A stretch of 64,000 nucleotides of DNA from Lysinibacillus fusiformis (lineage in GTDB: Bacteria > Bacillota > Bacilli > Bacillales_A > Planococcaceae), in NCBI RefSeq assembly GCF_007362955.1, contig NZ_CP041696.1, positions 3,286,001 through 3,350,000 on the forward strand. Direction: 5' to 3'. A program made the position numbers and the translations under genes. The notes below the pieces were generated by a model. It was not told where the DNA came from and searched no databases. It saw only the letters and a program-made list of their open reading frames with translations. This document shows, piece by piece, positions 25,003 to 32,490 of the stretch (position 1 is the stretch's first letter; every line of letters starts with the position of its first letter).

Positions 25003-25518
25003 TTAATCTTTAAAAAAAGTAGGAAGCCCAACTTCTCTTAATAGGTCATTAAAGTTATATTTATGTTCTTTAAGGCCTGAGTCAGTTAGCACCTGTCTAA
25101 GAACCAAGTACAATTGCATTTCAACAAAATTTAATTGTTCTGTATTATCTAACTGAATTAAATAACTTATTATTGCATTGTATAAAATTGGGAACTCTTG
25201 TTTAATTGCATCTCTATTATCGATAAACGCTCTAACATAATCTTCAAAATTATAAGTCCTGTCTTTAGATGAATTGTAGCTCTTTTCTTTTTTTTGATCT
25301 TTAATTGGGCGAAAGATAATACTTGACCCTATTACCCAATTACCCAGACCAGCTGCAAAAATTAGAAGCGAATACTTTCTGACTTCGATATCTGGATGTG
25401 AAAAGTATCTATAATATTCATCATAATTATCTTCATCCCAATATTTCGCAGTATCAAAAAATCCAATTTCAATTCCTTCTAAAATACTCTTTGCCTTGTC
25501 AACTAAAGTCCTTTTCAT
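25003..25518 (-). CDS. Hypothetical protein
   Basis: A 171-residue soluble protein, acidic at the start (YWDEDNYDEYYRYFSHPDI) and helical throughout, without recognisable domain, signal peptide or membrane span. GAGGAATTAT precedes ATG 25518 at usable distance. It is divergent from the secreted-protein gene at 25623. Such solitary acidic proteins in accessory regions are sometimes immunity or anti-phage factors, but nothing here supports a specific role. Confidence 0.5.
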   Translation of the reverse strand: MKRTLVDKAKSILEGIEIGFFDTAKYWDEDNYDEYYRYFSHPDIEVRKYSLLIFAAGLGNWVIGSSIIFRPIKDQKKEKSYNSSKDRTYNFEDYVRAFIDNRDAIKQEFPILYNAIISYLIQLDNTEQLNFVEMQLYLVLRQVLTDSGLKEHKYNFNDLLREVGLPTFFKD

Positions 25519-25622
25519 ATATAATTCCTCATTTCTATCGTCATTGCAAACCTCTAAATAATTAATAATCTATTCTGATATGTAAAGTATAAATGAGTCA
25601 CCATCATATGAGGTGTTTTCAT

Positions 25623-26327
25623 ATGAAAAAAGTTATTCTTATATTAATTATTGCCATTTCTTTTTTTGCTGTTTTAACAAAAACTAAGGCAATAATAAAT
25701 GAATATGATGAAATTGCAAAGTCTGATAATGCGGATGTTACACTTTATGCTAAAAAGATAAATGGAGTATATATAGATTTTAAAATTGATTTTCAAGGTG
25801 GTGTGCTTACAAGACCTTATTGGATAAATACAACAAGTCCTACTTGGTCCCCTCAAATTATCTATGAGGACATCAATAAAGATGGAAAAAATGAGTTAAT
25901 CATAATTTTGACCAAGGGTACTGGTACTGGAATATTAGAACAAGAAGTTCACGTTTTCCAAATCCAAAATCAAAGAATAAATAATGAGCTTGTTGAAGTA
26001 CCAGTTGAAGTGATTGTTGATGACCCAATTGCAATAGTGTTAAAAAATGTAAAGACCGAGTTATTACCTAACGAAGCAAATATTAGTATTGGCGAAAAGA
26101 AATATGCAATTGATACCAATCCTTTAAAAAATAAGCCTGAACATTTATTTCCTGATATATACTTTGGCAATCTTATCAACTTTGAAATAAACGACAATCA
26201 ACTTATTGCAAAAATCGGAGGTCAAATTTCTCCAGCAGGTGGAAGTATAGGTGATATTCAAATTACGTATATGTTTAAGGATAAAATGTATCAAGCAAAA
26301 TCAATTGAATTTAAACCAAATGAATAA
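25623..26327 (+). CDS. Exported protein with an FG-GAP/VCBS-like motif
   Basis: A 234-residue protein with an uncleaved or cleaved N-terminal signal (MKKVILILIIAISFFAVLTK). Around residue 80 the run YEDINKDGKNELIIILTKG is a calcium-binding-loop-like DxNxDGxxE motif as in FG-GAP/VCBS beta-propeller units. The rest is beta-rich with no enzyme motif. ATG 25623 follows GAGGTG by 7 nt; a longer frame from 25593 has no RBS. The gene is followed by a terminator and then by palindromic repeat E in the same direction. Confidence 0.6.
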   Translation: MKKVILILIIAISFFAVLTKTKAIINEYDEIAKSDNADVTLYAKKINGVYIDFKIDFQGGVLTRPYWINTTSPTWSPQIIYEDINKDGKNELIIILTKGTGTGILEQEVHVFQIQNQRINNELVEVPVEVIVDDPIAIVLKNVKTELLPNEANISIGEKKYAIDTNPLKNKPEHLFPDIYFGNLINFEINDNQLIAKIGGQISPAGGSIGDIQITYMFKDKMYQAKSIEFKPNE

Positions 26328-26346
26328 TGTATTGTTATACTAAACG

Positions 26347-26381
26347 AAAGCGATTGTTTTCTATAGAACAGTCGCTTTTTT
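26347..26381 (+). terminator. Terminator of the exported-protein gene
   Basis: AAAGCGATTGTTT pairs with GAACAGTCGCTTT (one G-U) around CTATA, followed by TTTT. Confidence 0.8.
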
Positions 26382-26410
26382 ACTAACGGAGTAGGTTACT
26401 TGAAGAAGGA
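26382..26410 (+). repeat. Dispersed palindromic repeat, copy E
   Basis: ACTAACGGAG-TAGGTTACTTGAAGAAGGA, directly after the terminator of the preceding gene and about 50 nt before the next start. Confidence 0.65.
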
Positions 26411-26460
26411 TGGATAACACTTTTCTAATTCGCAAAAATTAAAAAAGAGGTGAATTTATC

Positions 26461-26895
26461 TTGAAAAAACTTTATGCACTGATTTTAATCATATATTTAT
26501 TTACTTTTGTGTCATTTGAATCTTATGCACAGCCTAAAAACTGTCCTGTATTAAGTGATTTAGAGAAAACATCGCTTAAGGATAAAAAAAATGTAATAGA
26601 AGCTTTAAATACTTTAATACCAGAAACTTATGGGATTGGAATAGATGACTTTCCTGATATGTATACTAAGTGGCATGTAGTAACTGCCAAACCTTTTCTC
26701 AATACAGTTGGTAATAAAGAAGAAGAAGCGTATTTTGGAATGGCAAAAACCTTTTGTGGCAAAGAAATTGCTGAAAAGTCTTGGCTTGTACGTTTAGATT
26801 TCCCAAAAGCACCCGGAGCCGACTTAGCCCAGGGTCAAATATTTTTAGCTAAAAGTAAGGAAAAAGGATGGTTTGTTTGGTTTCAATACCATTAA
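26461..26895 (+). CDS. Small secreted protein, unknown function
   Basis: A 144-residue protein with a signal peptide (MKKLYALILIIYLFTFVSFE, cleavage likely after SYA-QP). The mature part has two Cys (CPVLSD, TFCGKE), several Trp, and a C-terminal KGWFVWFQYH; the two Cys could form a disulfide. TTG 26461 follows AAAGAGGTG by about 9 nt. It lies between repeats E and F, each in the same orientation. No family recognised. Confidence 0.55.
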   Translation: MKKLYALILIIYLFTFVSFESYAQPKNCPVLSDLEKTSLKDKKNVIEALNTLIPETYGIGIDDFPDMYTKWHVVTAKPFLNTVGNKEEEAYFGMAKTFCGKEIAEKSWLVRLDFPKAPGADLAQGQIFLAKSKEKGWFVWFQYH

Positions 26896-26908
26896 ACTGC
26901 TATTCCTT

Positions 26909-26940
26909 ATTGAACTAACAGGGGCGTTTATCCAACAAGG
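26909..26940 (+). repeat. Dispersed palindromic repeat, copy F
   Basis: ATTGAACTAACA-GGGGCGTTTATCCAACAAGG, 14 nt after the stop of the preceding gene; the right half has drifted. Confidence 0.5.
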
Positions 26941-27047
26941 ATTTACGCTTGTTTGTTGAATTTTATTTACTAAAGAGGCGGTTTAGTTGAACTAGAATAT
27001 TGTTTTACCTAAAGCAAATACTACCTTTTAAAAAGGTAGGTGATTAG

Positions 27048-27428
27048 ATGAAAAAGATATCAGTAATATTTTTATTGTTATTAATTAGTTTAACCACTGT
27101 TTCATTTGTAACTTGGAAAAAACCACAGATAGCAGAGAATGTCAGTGCCAAAGAAATACATTCCGATTTTTTTGATGTATTATTGGTGTTATTAGACCCA
27201 TATGCAAGGAAAGTGATTAATAAGGAATATCCTAGTCGTAGTTATGCACTTTGGGATGCAGAAATATTAGAAATTAAACGACTAACTGGTGGATATTCCC
27301 AGTATGATTTTACTGTGAAAGGAAAATATGATACGTATACAGGTCCTTTTAATCCACCTGAAGGTCCTATTACATTAACCTTTCATGTAACAACAGAAGG
27401 GGTTTCAGTAGAAAAAATTCAAAAGTAA
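27048..27428 (+). CDS. DUF3888-like secreted protein
   Basis: A 126-residue exported protein: signal segment (MKKISVIFLLLLISLTTVSF), then a compact domain with FFDVLLVLLDPYARKVINKE and a C-terminal TGPFNPPEGPITLTFHV. The L-L-x-P-Y start and the NPP-G-ITxTF end are features of the DUF3888 family, secreted Bacillales proteins of unknown role. ATG 27048 follows AAAAAGGTAGGTG. Repeat G and a perfect hairpin follow. Confidence 0.6.
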   Translation: MKKISVIFLLLLISLTTVSFVTWKKPQIAENVSAKEIHSDFFDVLLVLLDPYARKVINKEYPSRSYALWDAEILEIKRLTGGYSQYDFTVKGKYDTYTGPFNPPEGPITLTFHVTTEGVSVEKIQK

Positions 27429-27451
27429 GTCCTTATAAAGCTTTCTACTTT

Positions 27452-27480
27452 ATTCAACGGGTGCGTTAGTTGAAGAAGAA
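27452..27480 (+). repeat. Dispersed palindromic repeat, copy G
   Basis: ATTCAACGGG-TGCGTTAGTTGAAGAAGAA, 24 nt after the preceding stop; TTCAAC and GTTAGTTGAA can pair. Confidence 0.65.
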
Positions 27481-27487
27481 ACTAAAT

Positions 27488-27533
27488 AAAGGACCACACA
27501 TATTAGATATATCTAATATGTGTGGTCCTTTTA
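27488..27533 (+). terminator. 44-bp perfect palindrome acting as terminator
   Basis: 27488-27531 is a perfect inverted repeat with 22-bp arms and no unpaired spacer (core TAGATATATCTA), bounded by AAAGGACC / GGTCCTTT and followed by T-rich DNA. It would terminate in both directions. Confidence 0.75.
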
Positions 27534-27900
27534 TTTTCAACTCTTTTGTCCATCTAACCTAAATATAATACCGTTGAACATCTTTTTAATTTTTCCATAT
27601 TTGTGATAATATTCTTGTATTGGCTCTGGGTAAAGCCTACCGAATAACATGCTACCAGGTTATCTTGATTACAGTATGTGCTGAAGCTATCGCGATTGGA
27701 AATGCAATTTCAAACGGAGAAAGATACTTTGAGGGGGCTAATTGTGACCAAAAAATAAAATTGGAAGATTTTTACAAACGGGCGCTATTAAGGAACAACG
27801 GTTGCACCCGTCCTGTATACAAGAGCCATAGTATTTCGATTGTTAATGGTACTTAATAATTCAAGTTTCTAAAATTACGTGGTAAAGGATTAGGTGCATA
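27534..27900. other. Gene-poor stretch before the lipoprotein gene
   Basis: A 78-codon frame at 27620-27856 has no RBS and no recognisable content. ACGGGCGC near 27779 pairs with GCACCCGT near 27806, a hairpin whose arms echo the core of the dispersed repeat. No supported gene. Confidence 0.4.
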
Positions 27901-28980
27901 ATGTATAAATTTGTTTTTAATTGCAAAAAAACAACATGTTTTACTGCTATAATTTTTTTATCTGTATCAGTTATTCTATTTGGATGTCAAAAAGAAGAAG
28001 ATAAAAACACACGTATTAACAATAATGAAGAACTCATTATTTCTCTATATGATAACGAAGGTAAAAGTAGCATAGTAGGATTAGATGTTGAAGAAAATGT
28101 AGAAAAAGAGTTAGTTAATAATGAAGAGGTTTGGTTGCATGGGGCACTTTCAGGTAATAAGCAGTATCTTGCCTATACTAGTGCTAAAGGGGATGGACCA
28201 TGGGATATTTATTTATTGGATATACACAATAAAAAATCTTATCAAGTTACGAATGATACTTTAGGACAACTGCACCCTCGATTCAGCGATAGGGAAGGGA
28301 AAATAATCTATAGTGAAATAATAGGGCCATCATTTCCTGTTTCAAAGATTGCCAAAGTAGATGTGCAAAAAAAAGACTCCATTGTATTAGATACGGAACA
28401 AGCTGATCGTGCCGTAGAGCTATACGACATTTCTGGAAATAAAATCATTGGCGCATTTGTTTCTGAGGAAGAGAACACGGCGAGGTGGGTAGCTGCAAAT
28501 GAAGATGGAGGAACTTTAGAACAAATCTTATATTCAATATATGAAATGAATTTAGATGGCTCAGACATGCATTTGATAACTAGTGTAAAAGCAATCAATA
28601 TGGATTCTATTGCTTATGGACCTGACGGCAATTCTATCATTCTTGGAGGAGAGAATGTAGGTGAGGATGAAGGAAGTGGTATTTATCAGTTATCACTTAC
28701 AGACCAAACATTAACAACCATATTAACAGATCAAATGATTAAAGAAAATCGAAACCCTATACTGTCGGAAATTGGTCAAAGAAGATCAGCTGTACTATCT
28801 AAAAATCAACGGTTCATTTATTTTACAGGTATACCTAAAAATGTAGATGAAGTTAATTTTGCAGGTATAATTTCTAATATACGTTGTATTTATAGGTATG
28901 ACTTAGGTAATCATGAGATTAAAAAAGTATATGAGTATAAAAGACCAGCTATTATTACAGATTTGACAGTTACATATTAA
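27901..28980 (+). CDS. TolB-like beta-propeller lipoprotein
   Basis: A 359-residue lipoprotein. The N-terminus has a hydrophobic segment ending in the lipobox ILFGC (Cys29). The rest is beta-rich with WD40/TolB-type blades: YLAYTSAKGDGPWDIYLLDI, HPRFSDREGKIIYSEI, IYEMNLDGSDMHLITS and YGPDGNSIILGGENV. It is probably anchored on the outer face of the membrane as a binding protein. The RBS is weak (AAAGGATTAGGTG). Neither substrate nor partner is evident. Confidence 0.65.
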   Translation: MYKFVFNCKKTTCFTAIIFLSVSVILFGCQKEEDKNTRINNNEELIISLYDNEGKSSIVGLDVEENVEKELVNNEEVWLHGALSGNKQYLAYTSAKGDGPWDIYLLDIHNKKSYQVTNDTLGQLHPRFSDREGKIIYSEIIGPSFPVSKIAKVDVQKKDSIVLDTEQADRAVELYDISGNKIIGAFVSEEENTARWVAANEDGGTLEQILYSIYEMNLDGSDMHLITSVKAINMDSIAYGPDGNSIILGGENVGEDEGSGIYQLSLTDQTLTTILTDQMIKENRNPILSEIGQRRSAVLSKNQRFIYFTGIPKNVDEVNFAGIISNIRCIYRYDLGNHEIKKVYEYKRPAIITDLTVTY

Positions 28981-29100
28981 AATATGTTTGTTAATTATCT
29001 TATTTCTCCTTATCAAAATGGAAATGTGTCACTCAAGTTCTTTTCAACACAGAGATTCAAGAAAAAATAATCAAACTTTTATGTTTGTTGCTCTATTTAG

Positions 29101-29237
29101 GCATTAAAAATAGAACTGGTACAACACGACTTTACTAAAGAATGGAATGTCTCGTTAGAAGAAGTCATCATTGAAAGTAAAAAAAGATGGGGTATTCTCA
29201 GAGATTATGAATTATCGGCATTAGTGAATGCTTCTTT
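29101..29237 (+). pseudogene. 5'-truncated gene fragment
   Basis: An open frame begins right after TAG at 29098 and encodes protein-like sequence (LVQHDFTKEWNVSLEEVIIE, SKKRWGILRDYELSALVNAS) without start codon or RBS. It runs into repeat copy H at about 29236; the later codons come from the repeat and the terminator. Probably the remnant of a cassette whose front was lost. Family not recognised. Confidence 0.4.
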
Positions 29238-29263
29238 AGCAACGGGCGCGATTGTTGAAGAAG
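29236..29263 (+). repeat. Dispersed palindromic repeat, copy H
   Basis: TTAGCAACGGG-CGCGATTGTTGAAGAAGC: AAC/GTT arms kept, with the TTGAAGAAG right end. Confidence 0.5.
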
Positions 29264-29301
29264 CATCGCTGTTCTTAGTTTTTAATAAAGTTGCATCGTT
29301 T

Positions 29302-29337
29302 CATCCCTTTGGATATGATTATCCAAAGGGGTGTTTT
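29302..29337 (+). terminator. Rho-independent terminator
   Basis: CATCCCTTTGGAT (29302-29314) pairs with ATCCAAAGGGGTG (29321-29333, one G-U), followed by TTTT. Confidence 0.75.
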
Positions 29338-29508
29338 AATTGAAAAATAAATCTATTTCATTAAGAAATAAAACTCAAACTCATGCAAAGCCTTTAATTA
29401 GAAAAGCGATACTTTGCATGGGGATAAATATTTAATCGCTAGATAATATTTCTAATATTTTGGCTTTGCACCTTATTTATGTTAAATCGAAATAAGGAGC
29501 GAGCAAAT

Positions 29509-29784
29509 TTGAATTATATAAATGCTACAAAAGTATTACCAAAAGAGCTATTGGCAGAAGTTCAAAAATATATACAAGGGGAAACTTTATATATTCCAAT
29601 ACAACAAACCACTCGAAAAAAATGGGGTTCTGTTAGTGGTATACAAAAGCAACTGAATCATCGAAATCAAAACATTCGAGAAAACTTTGAGAATGGAATG
29701 AACATCCAAGAAATATCTGAAAAGTATTTTTTATCAGTTGAAACAATCAAAAAAATTGTTTATGCAAAAAAAGAAATAAAATAA
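29509..29784 (+). CDS. CD3324 family (Mor-like) putative DNA-binding protein
   Basis: A 91-residue protein with the features of the CD3324 family: an N-terminal NYINATKVLPKELLAEVQKY, the turn GETLYIPIQQTTRKKWGSVS, and a C-terminal helix-turn-helix (GMNIQEISEKYFLSVETIKK). It is presumably a small transcription factor. TTG 29509 lies 9 nt after AAGGAG; the ATG at 29479 would place the RBS inside the gene. Target genes are unknown; it is followed by its own terminator. Confidence 0.7.
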   Translation: MNYINATKVLPKELLAEVQKYIQGETLYIPIQQTTRKKWGSVSGIQKQLNHRNQNIRENFENGMNIQEISEKYFLSVETIKKIVYAKKEIK

Positions 29785-29791
29785 ATGATAG

Positions 29792-29837
29792 GGCTAGTCT
29801 GGGGAATTATTAAAATAATACACCAGACAGCCTTTTT
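29792..29837 (+). terminator. Terminator of the CD3324-type gene
   Basis: GGCTAGTCTGG pairs with CCAGACAGCC (one bulge) over a 20-nt AT loop, followed by TTTTT. Confidence 0.7.
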
Positions 29838-30016
29838 GTTTTTTAAAAATCTAAAATATGATGTCTAATTACAAATCAGTATGGGTAAAAAGTATTGTTA
29901 GGTATTAAATGTTTCATTACTATTCTTTATCTATCTTTACTAATAATTATGATGTAATCTTCAAAACAAGTAATGCTTGTTCAGTGTTTGAACAAATAAT
30001 TTATGGAGGAAGAAGC

Positions 30017-30703
30017 ATGAAGATATTAGAACTACCGATTGAATTTGATTTTAATGGACAAAAAAATACCATTTATCCTAGTTTAATTATATTGAATAAT
30101 GAATTAACCTTGGTCGATACAGGGTATGCAAATTTTTTAACTTTAATTGAAAATGAAATTTTAAAAAGTGGATATGAAATGAAGAATTTAAAGAATATTA
30201 TCATTACTCACTATGATGATGATCATATAGGTTCCTTATATGATTTCAAAGAAAAGTATCCTTGGATTAACATTATAGCTAGTGAAATTGAATCAAAATA
30301 CATCAGTGGTGAAATGAAGTCAGAGAGATTGATTCAAGCTGAAGAAATGCTAGAAAATATGCCGAATGAAGAAATCGAATTTGGTAAATGGTTTATGCAG
30401 CAATTAAAGAATTTGAAGCATGCTTCAATTGATGAAAAGGTACATGATGGTGATATGATTCTAGATAACAAATGTAGAGTACTAGCAACACCAGGGCATA
30501 CTTCGGGGCATATTTCATTATATTTTCCAAGTTTAAAAAGTATAATTACAGGTGATGCAGCTGTTCTTGAGAATCATGAATTGATCATTGCTAATCCACA
30601 CTTTTGTTTAAATGTTGAGAAAGCAGAACAGTCTTTGAGAAAGATTAAAGATCTTAAAGCTGAAACTTACTATTGTTATCATGGTGGGAAATTTACTTTG
30701 TAA
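30017..30703 (+). CDS. MBL-fold metallo-hydrolase
   Basis: A 228-residue metallo-beta-lactamase-fold protein. The metal site reads ITHYDDDHIGS (a HxDDDH variant where most members have HxHxDH), then ATPGHTSGHISLYFP, TGDAA and a final CYHGG. Members hydrolyse lactones, thioesters or similar; the substrate is not predictable. ATG 30017 follows ATGGAGGAAG by 5 nt; the longer frame from 29909 has no RBS. The terminator at 30721 and repeat I follow. Confidence 0.8.
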   Translation: MKILELPIEFDFNGQKNTIYPSLIILNNELTLVDTGYANFLTLIENEILKSGYEMKNLKNIIITHYDDDHIGSLYDFKEKYPWINIIASEIESKYISGEMKSERLIQAEEMLENMPNEEIEFGKWFMQQLKNLKHASIDEKVHDGDMILDNKCRVLATPGHTSGHISLYFPSLKSIITGDAAVLENHELIIANPHFCLNVEKAEQSLRKIKDLKAETYYCYHGGKFTL

Positions 30704-30720
30704 TTGAGGACAAAAACTTT

Positions 30721-30763
30721 AATACCCTTCCAATCAATTCATCGTTGGAAGGGTATTGGCTTT
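30721..30763 (+). terminator. Terminator of the MBL-fold gene
   Basis: AATACCCTTCCAA pairs perfectly with 30745-30757, followed by GGCTTTATTCTT. Confidence 0.7.
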
Positions 30764-30867
30764 ATTCTTGAATTAGAAATCAGTGTCACATCTGGGAATG
30801 TTATTTTTCATACTATCTAACTATAGGAGTCTTTTTTATGAGGGGTTTCCTCAAAATGATGCTATTC

Positions 30868-30945
30868 AACTCCCATGAAAGAACGTAATAATCTTTCATT
30901 TTCTGTGGTGTAGCGATGATTTTACGCTACATGGATGGCTAACGG
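30868..30945 (+). repeat. Right arm of the 78-bp inverted repeat (partner 19099-19176)
   Basis: 76 of 78 bases match the reverse complement of 19099-19176. It contains the stems ATGAAAGA/TCTTTCAT and GTAGCG/CGCTAC (perfect here). Confidence 0.85.
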
Positions 30946-30966
30946 GTAGCTTTACTTGAAGATCAT
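30939..30966 (+). repeat. Dispersed palindromic repeat, copy I
   Basis: CTAACGGG-TAGCTTTACTTGAAGATC, overlapping the end of the 78-bp arm, as copy B does on the left. Confidence 0.6.
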
Positions 30967-31093
30967 TGAGTTGCATATGCAGCTCTTTTCTTTCTTGAAC
31001 TAATCGGGCAAGTTCGTTTAGAAACTTCCTTCCATTGATAGCGTCAAATTTATAAATTTTATGCAGTTATTAACTATTAATAAAAGAGGTGGC

Positions 31094-31324
31094 ATGATAA
31101 AAAAATTATTTATTCTATTTACCATAATTAGTGTTCTGTTAGTTGGCTGTGCGCAAGAAAAAAGCTATAACGTATGGGTTGATTCATCAACACAAACTCA
31201 AGAAAGTATTGATTCAGCAATAAAAAGGCTTACAGATGCTGAGGTTGATTTCATTGTTGATGATAATGGTAGTGTTTTAGTAAATGAAAAAGATATGGAT
31301 AAGGCTGTGATGTGCTGTTCCTAA
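31094..31324 (+). CDS. Small lipoprotein, unknown function
   Basis: A 76-residue precursor: MIKKLFILFTIISVLLVGC gives a signal with lipobox LVGC (Cys19), leaving a ~58-residue acidic mature domain (NVWVDSSTQTQESIDSAIKR, TDAEVDFIVDDNGSVLVNEK) ending in MCCS. The mature part looks like one small alpha/beta unit. ATG 31094 follows AAAGAGGTGG; an earlier ATG at 31061 lacks an RBS. Repeat J follows 32 nt after the stop. Confidence 0.6.
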   Translation: MIKKLFILFTIISVLLVGCAQEKSYNVWVDSSTQTQESIDSAIKRLTDAEVDFIVDDNGSVLVNEKDMDKAVMCCS

Positions 31325-31356
31325 GCTAAAGGGGTGCGAGATCAATCGCTTCTTGT

Positions 31357-31384
31357 GCTAACGTCGCAGGATAGTTGAATAAGG
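31357..31384 (+). repeat. Dispersed palindromic repeat, copy J
   Basis: GCTAACGTCG-CAGGATAGTTGAATAAGG, between the small lipoprotein gene and cwlJ; the last copy noticed. Confidence 0.6.
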
Positions 31385-31440
31385 TTAAATAACGACATCA
31401 ATGTAGGCTTTTTTTCATACTATATATTTGGGGTGAAAAA

Positions 31441-31881
31441 ATGCCAAGAGTTAAATACCGAGAAGCAGACATTGATTTAATGGCAAGGATGATGAGAGCG
31501 GAAGCCGAGGGTGAAGGAAAACAAGGGATGTTATATGTTGGCAATGTAATTGTTAATCGTGCTGTCGCAAATTGTTTAGACTTTCAAGATGTAAGAACAA
31601 TTGAAGATGTCATTTATCAGGTACAAGGAGGAAATTATTCTTTTGAAGCTGTTCAAAAAGGGAATTTATTTTATCAAAGAGCGAGGTCTACTGAAAAAAG
31701 ATTAGCAAAACAGAATTTGGATTATTGGAGACAACATCCGGCGAAATTTGCCCTTTGGTATTTTAATCCATATGCTCCTTGTCCTCCTACATGGTACGGT
31801 CAACCTTTTACGGGTCAATTTAAAAATCATTGTTTTTATGAACCAGCAGCTGAAACATGTGAAAGTGTTTATTACGGTTAG
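31441..31881 (+). CDS. cwlJ: Spore germination cell-wall hydrolase CwlJ
   Basis: A 146-residue SleB/CwlJ-type cortex-lytic hydrolase acting in the spore coat during germination, particularly in Ca-dipicolinate-triggered germination. Family features run end to end: DLMARMMRAEAEGEGKQGML with the catalytic Glu, VGNVIVNR, FYQRAR, AKFALWYFNPYAPCPPTWYG and the C-terminal HCFYEPAAETCE. There is no signal peptide, as is usual for CwlJ, and the length matches the B. subtilis protein (142). GGGGTG precedes ATG 31441. The partner gerQ is not in the window. Confidence 0.92.
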   Translation: MPRVKYREADIDLMARMMRAEAEGEGKQGMLYVGNVIVNRAVANCLDFQDVRTIEDVIYQVQGGNYSFEAVQKGNLFYQRARSTEKRLAKQNLDYWRQHPAKFALWYFNPYAPCPPTWYGQPFTGQFKNHCFYEPAAETCESVYYG

Positions 31882-31943
31882 ATTGTCTGAGGGATATTAA
31901 TAATTTTGGAGTTTTATTTTGGTGTACTTTTATCTCAAGAAAT

Positions 31944-32253
31944 AAAAGAGCCTGGGACATAACTTTAAATTTTAAGAAAGAGGAGCAAAAGGCGTTATTA
32001 AATTTTTGCTATCTAAAAATGAAGGGAAATTTAGACGTTCTTCCTTTTGGAATCAATAAAATTCAGAAGTGAGTACTAGTTGATGGTAGCGAAGGCGGCG
32101 ACTCCTGGGGATTAGCGTGACGCCTGAGACTACAGGCTCAGGCCACGCCCCCGAAAAATGTCCGCCGTGTCGGACATCAACGCTTACAGCAAAAAAGTGT
32201 TAGATCGACAGCAGTCAATCTAACACTTTTTCTCTTTTGTCCCAGCTTCTTTT
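31944..32253. mobile_element. MITE-like 310-bp element with terminal inverted repeats
   Basis: Ends AAAAGAGCCTGGGACA (31944-31959) and TGTCCCAGCTTCTTTT (32238-32253) are inverted repeats, 14 of 16 matching. No coding capacity. Inside are three hairpins: GCGTG..GCCTGAG/CTCAGGCCACGC (32115-32149), ATGTCCG/CGGACAT (32158-32177) and AAAAAGTGTTAGAT/ATCTAACACTTTTT (32192-32231), the last resembling a terminator. The interior is GC-rich against an AT-rich background. It resembles non-autonomous intergenic elements of Bacillaceae. Confidence 0.65.
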
Positions 32254-32365
32254 ATATATCAAACTTTTAGTTTTACAGTTACAATGCAGTCGTTAAAAAA
32301 CAAATAAAGATGTTTGAAAAGGTAGACTGAAATTGGTTATTATTCCATCTTTTATTGTTTCTTCA

Positions 32366-32490
32366 TAAACGCTGATAGAATGGTTGTAATCGCTGATAGA
32401 GAGTGATAAACGCCGCTAGAATGATGAGAATCGCCGGAAGGAGTACGATAAACGCCGCTAGAAGCATGATAAACGCTGATAGAATATCAA
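32366..32490. repeat. Six imperfect 21-bp tandem repeats
   Basis: Units starting at 32366, 32387, 32407, 32428, 32449 and 32470 share TAAACGCYGMTAGAA followed by a variable TGATGA-like end. The period is 21 bp except one unit of 20. The leftward frame across it (32363-32626) gives a periodic hydrophobic peptide, judged an artefact. Confidence 0.8.

Larger units (their letters stand above)
30764..31093. other. Intergenic stretch carrying the right inverted-repeat arm
   Basis: Holds the 78-bp repeat arm (30868-30945) and repeat copy I (30939-30966). No gene is seen in the rest. Confidence 0.6.

Noticed and set aside
27620-27856. 78-codon frame ahead of the lipoprotein gene
   Set aside because: No RBS, no family, and it contains a repeat-like hairpin; kept only as part of a gene-free stretch.
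23995-31324. Integron with a classical IntI integrase
   Set aside because: The repeats are cassette-like, but no IntI-type integrase or canonical attC R/L boxes were found; the only recombinase is of the Tn554 TnpB type.
32366-32490. Possible CRISPR array
   Set aside because: The units are contiguous 21-bp tandem repeats without unique spacers, and no cas genes are nearby.
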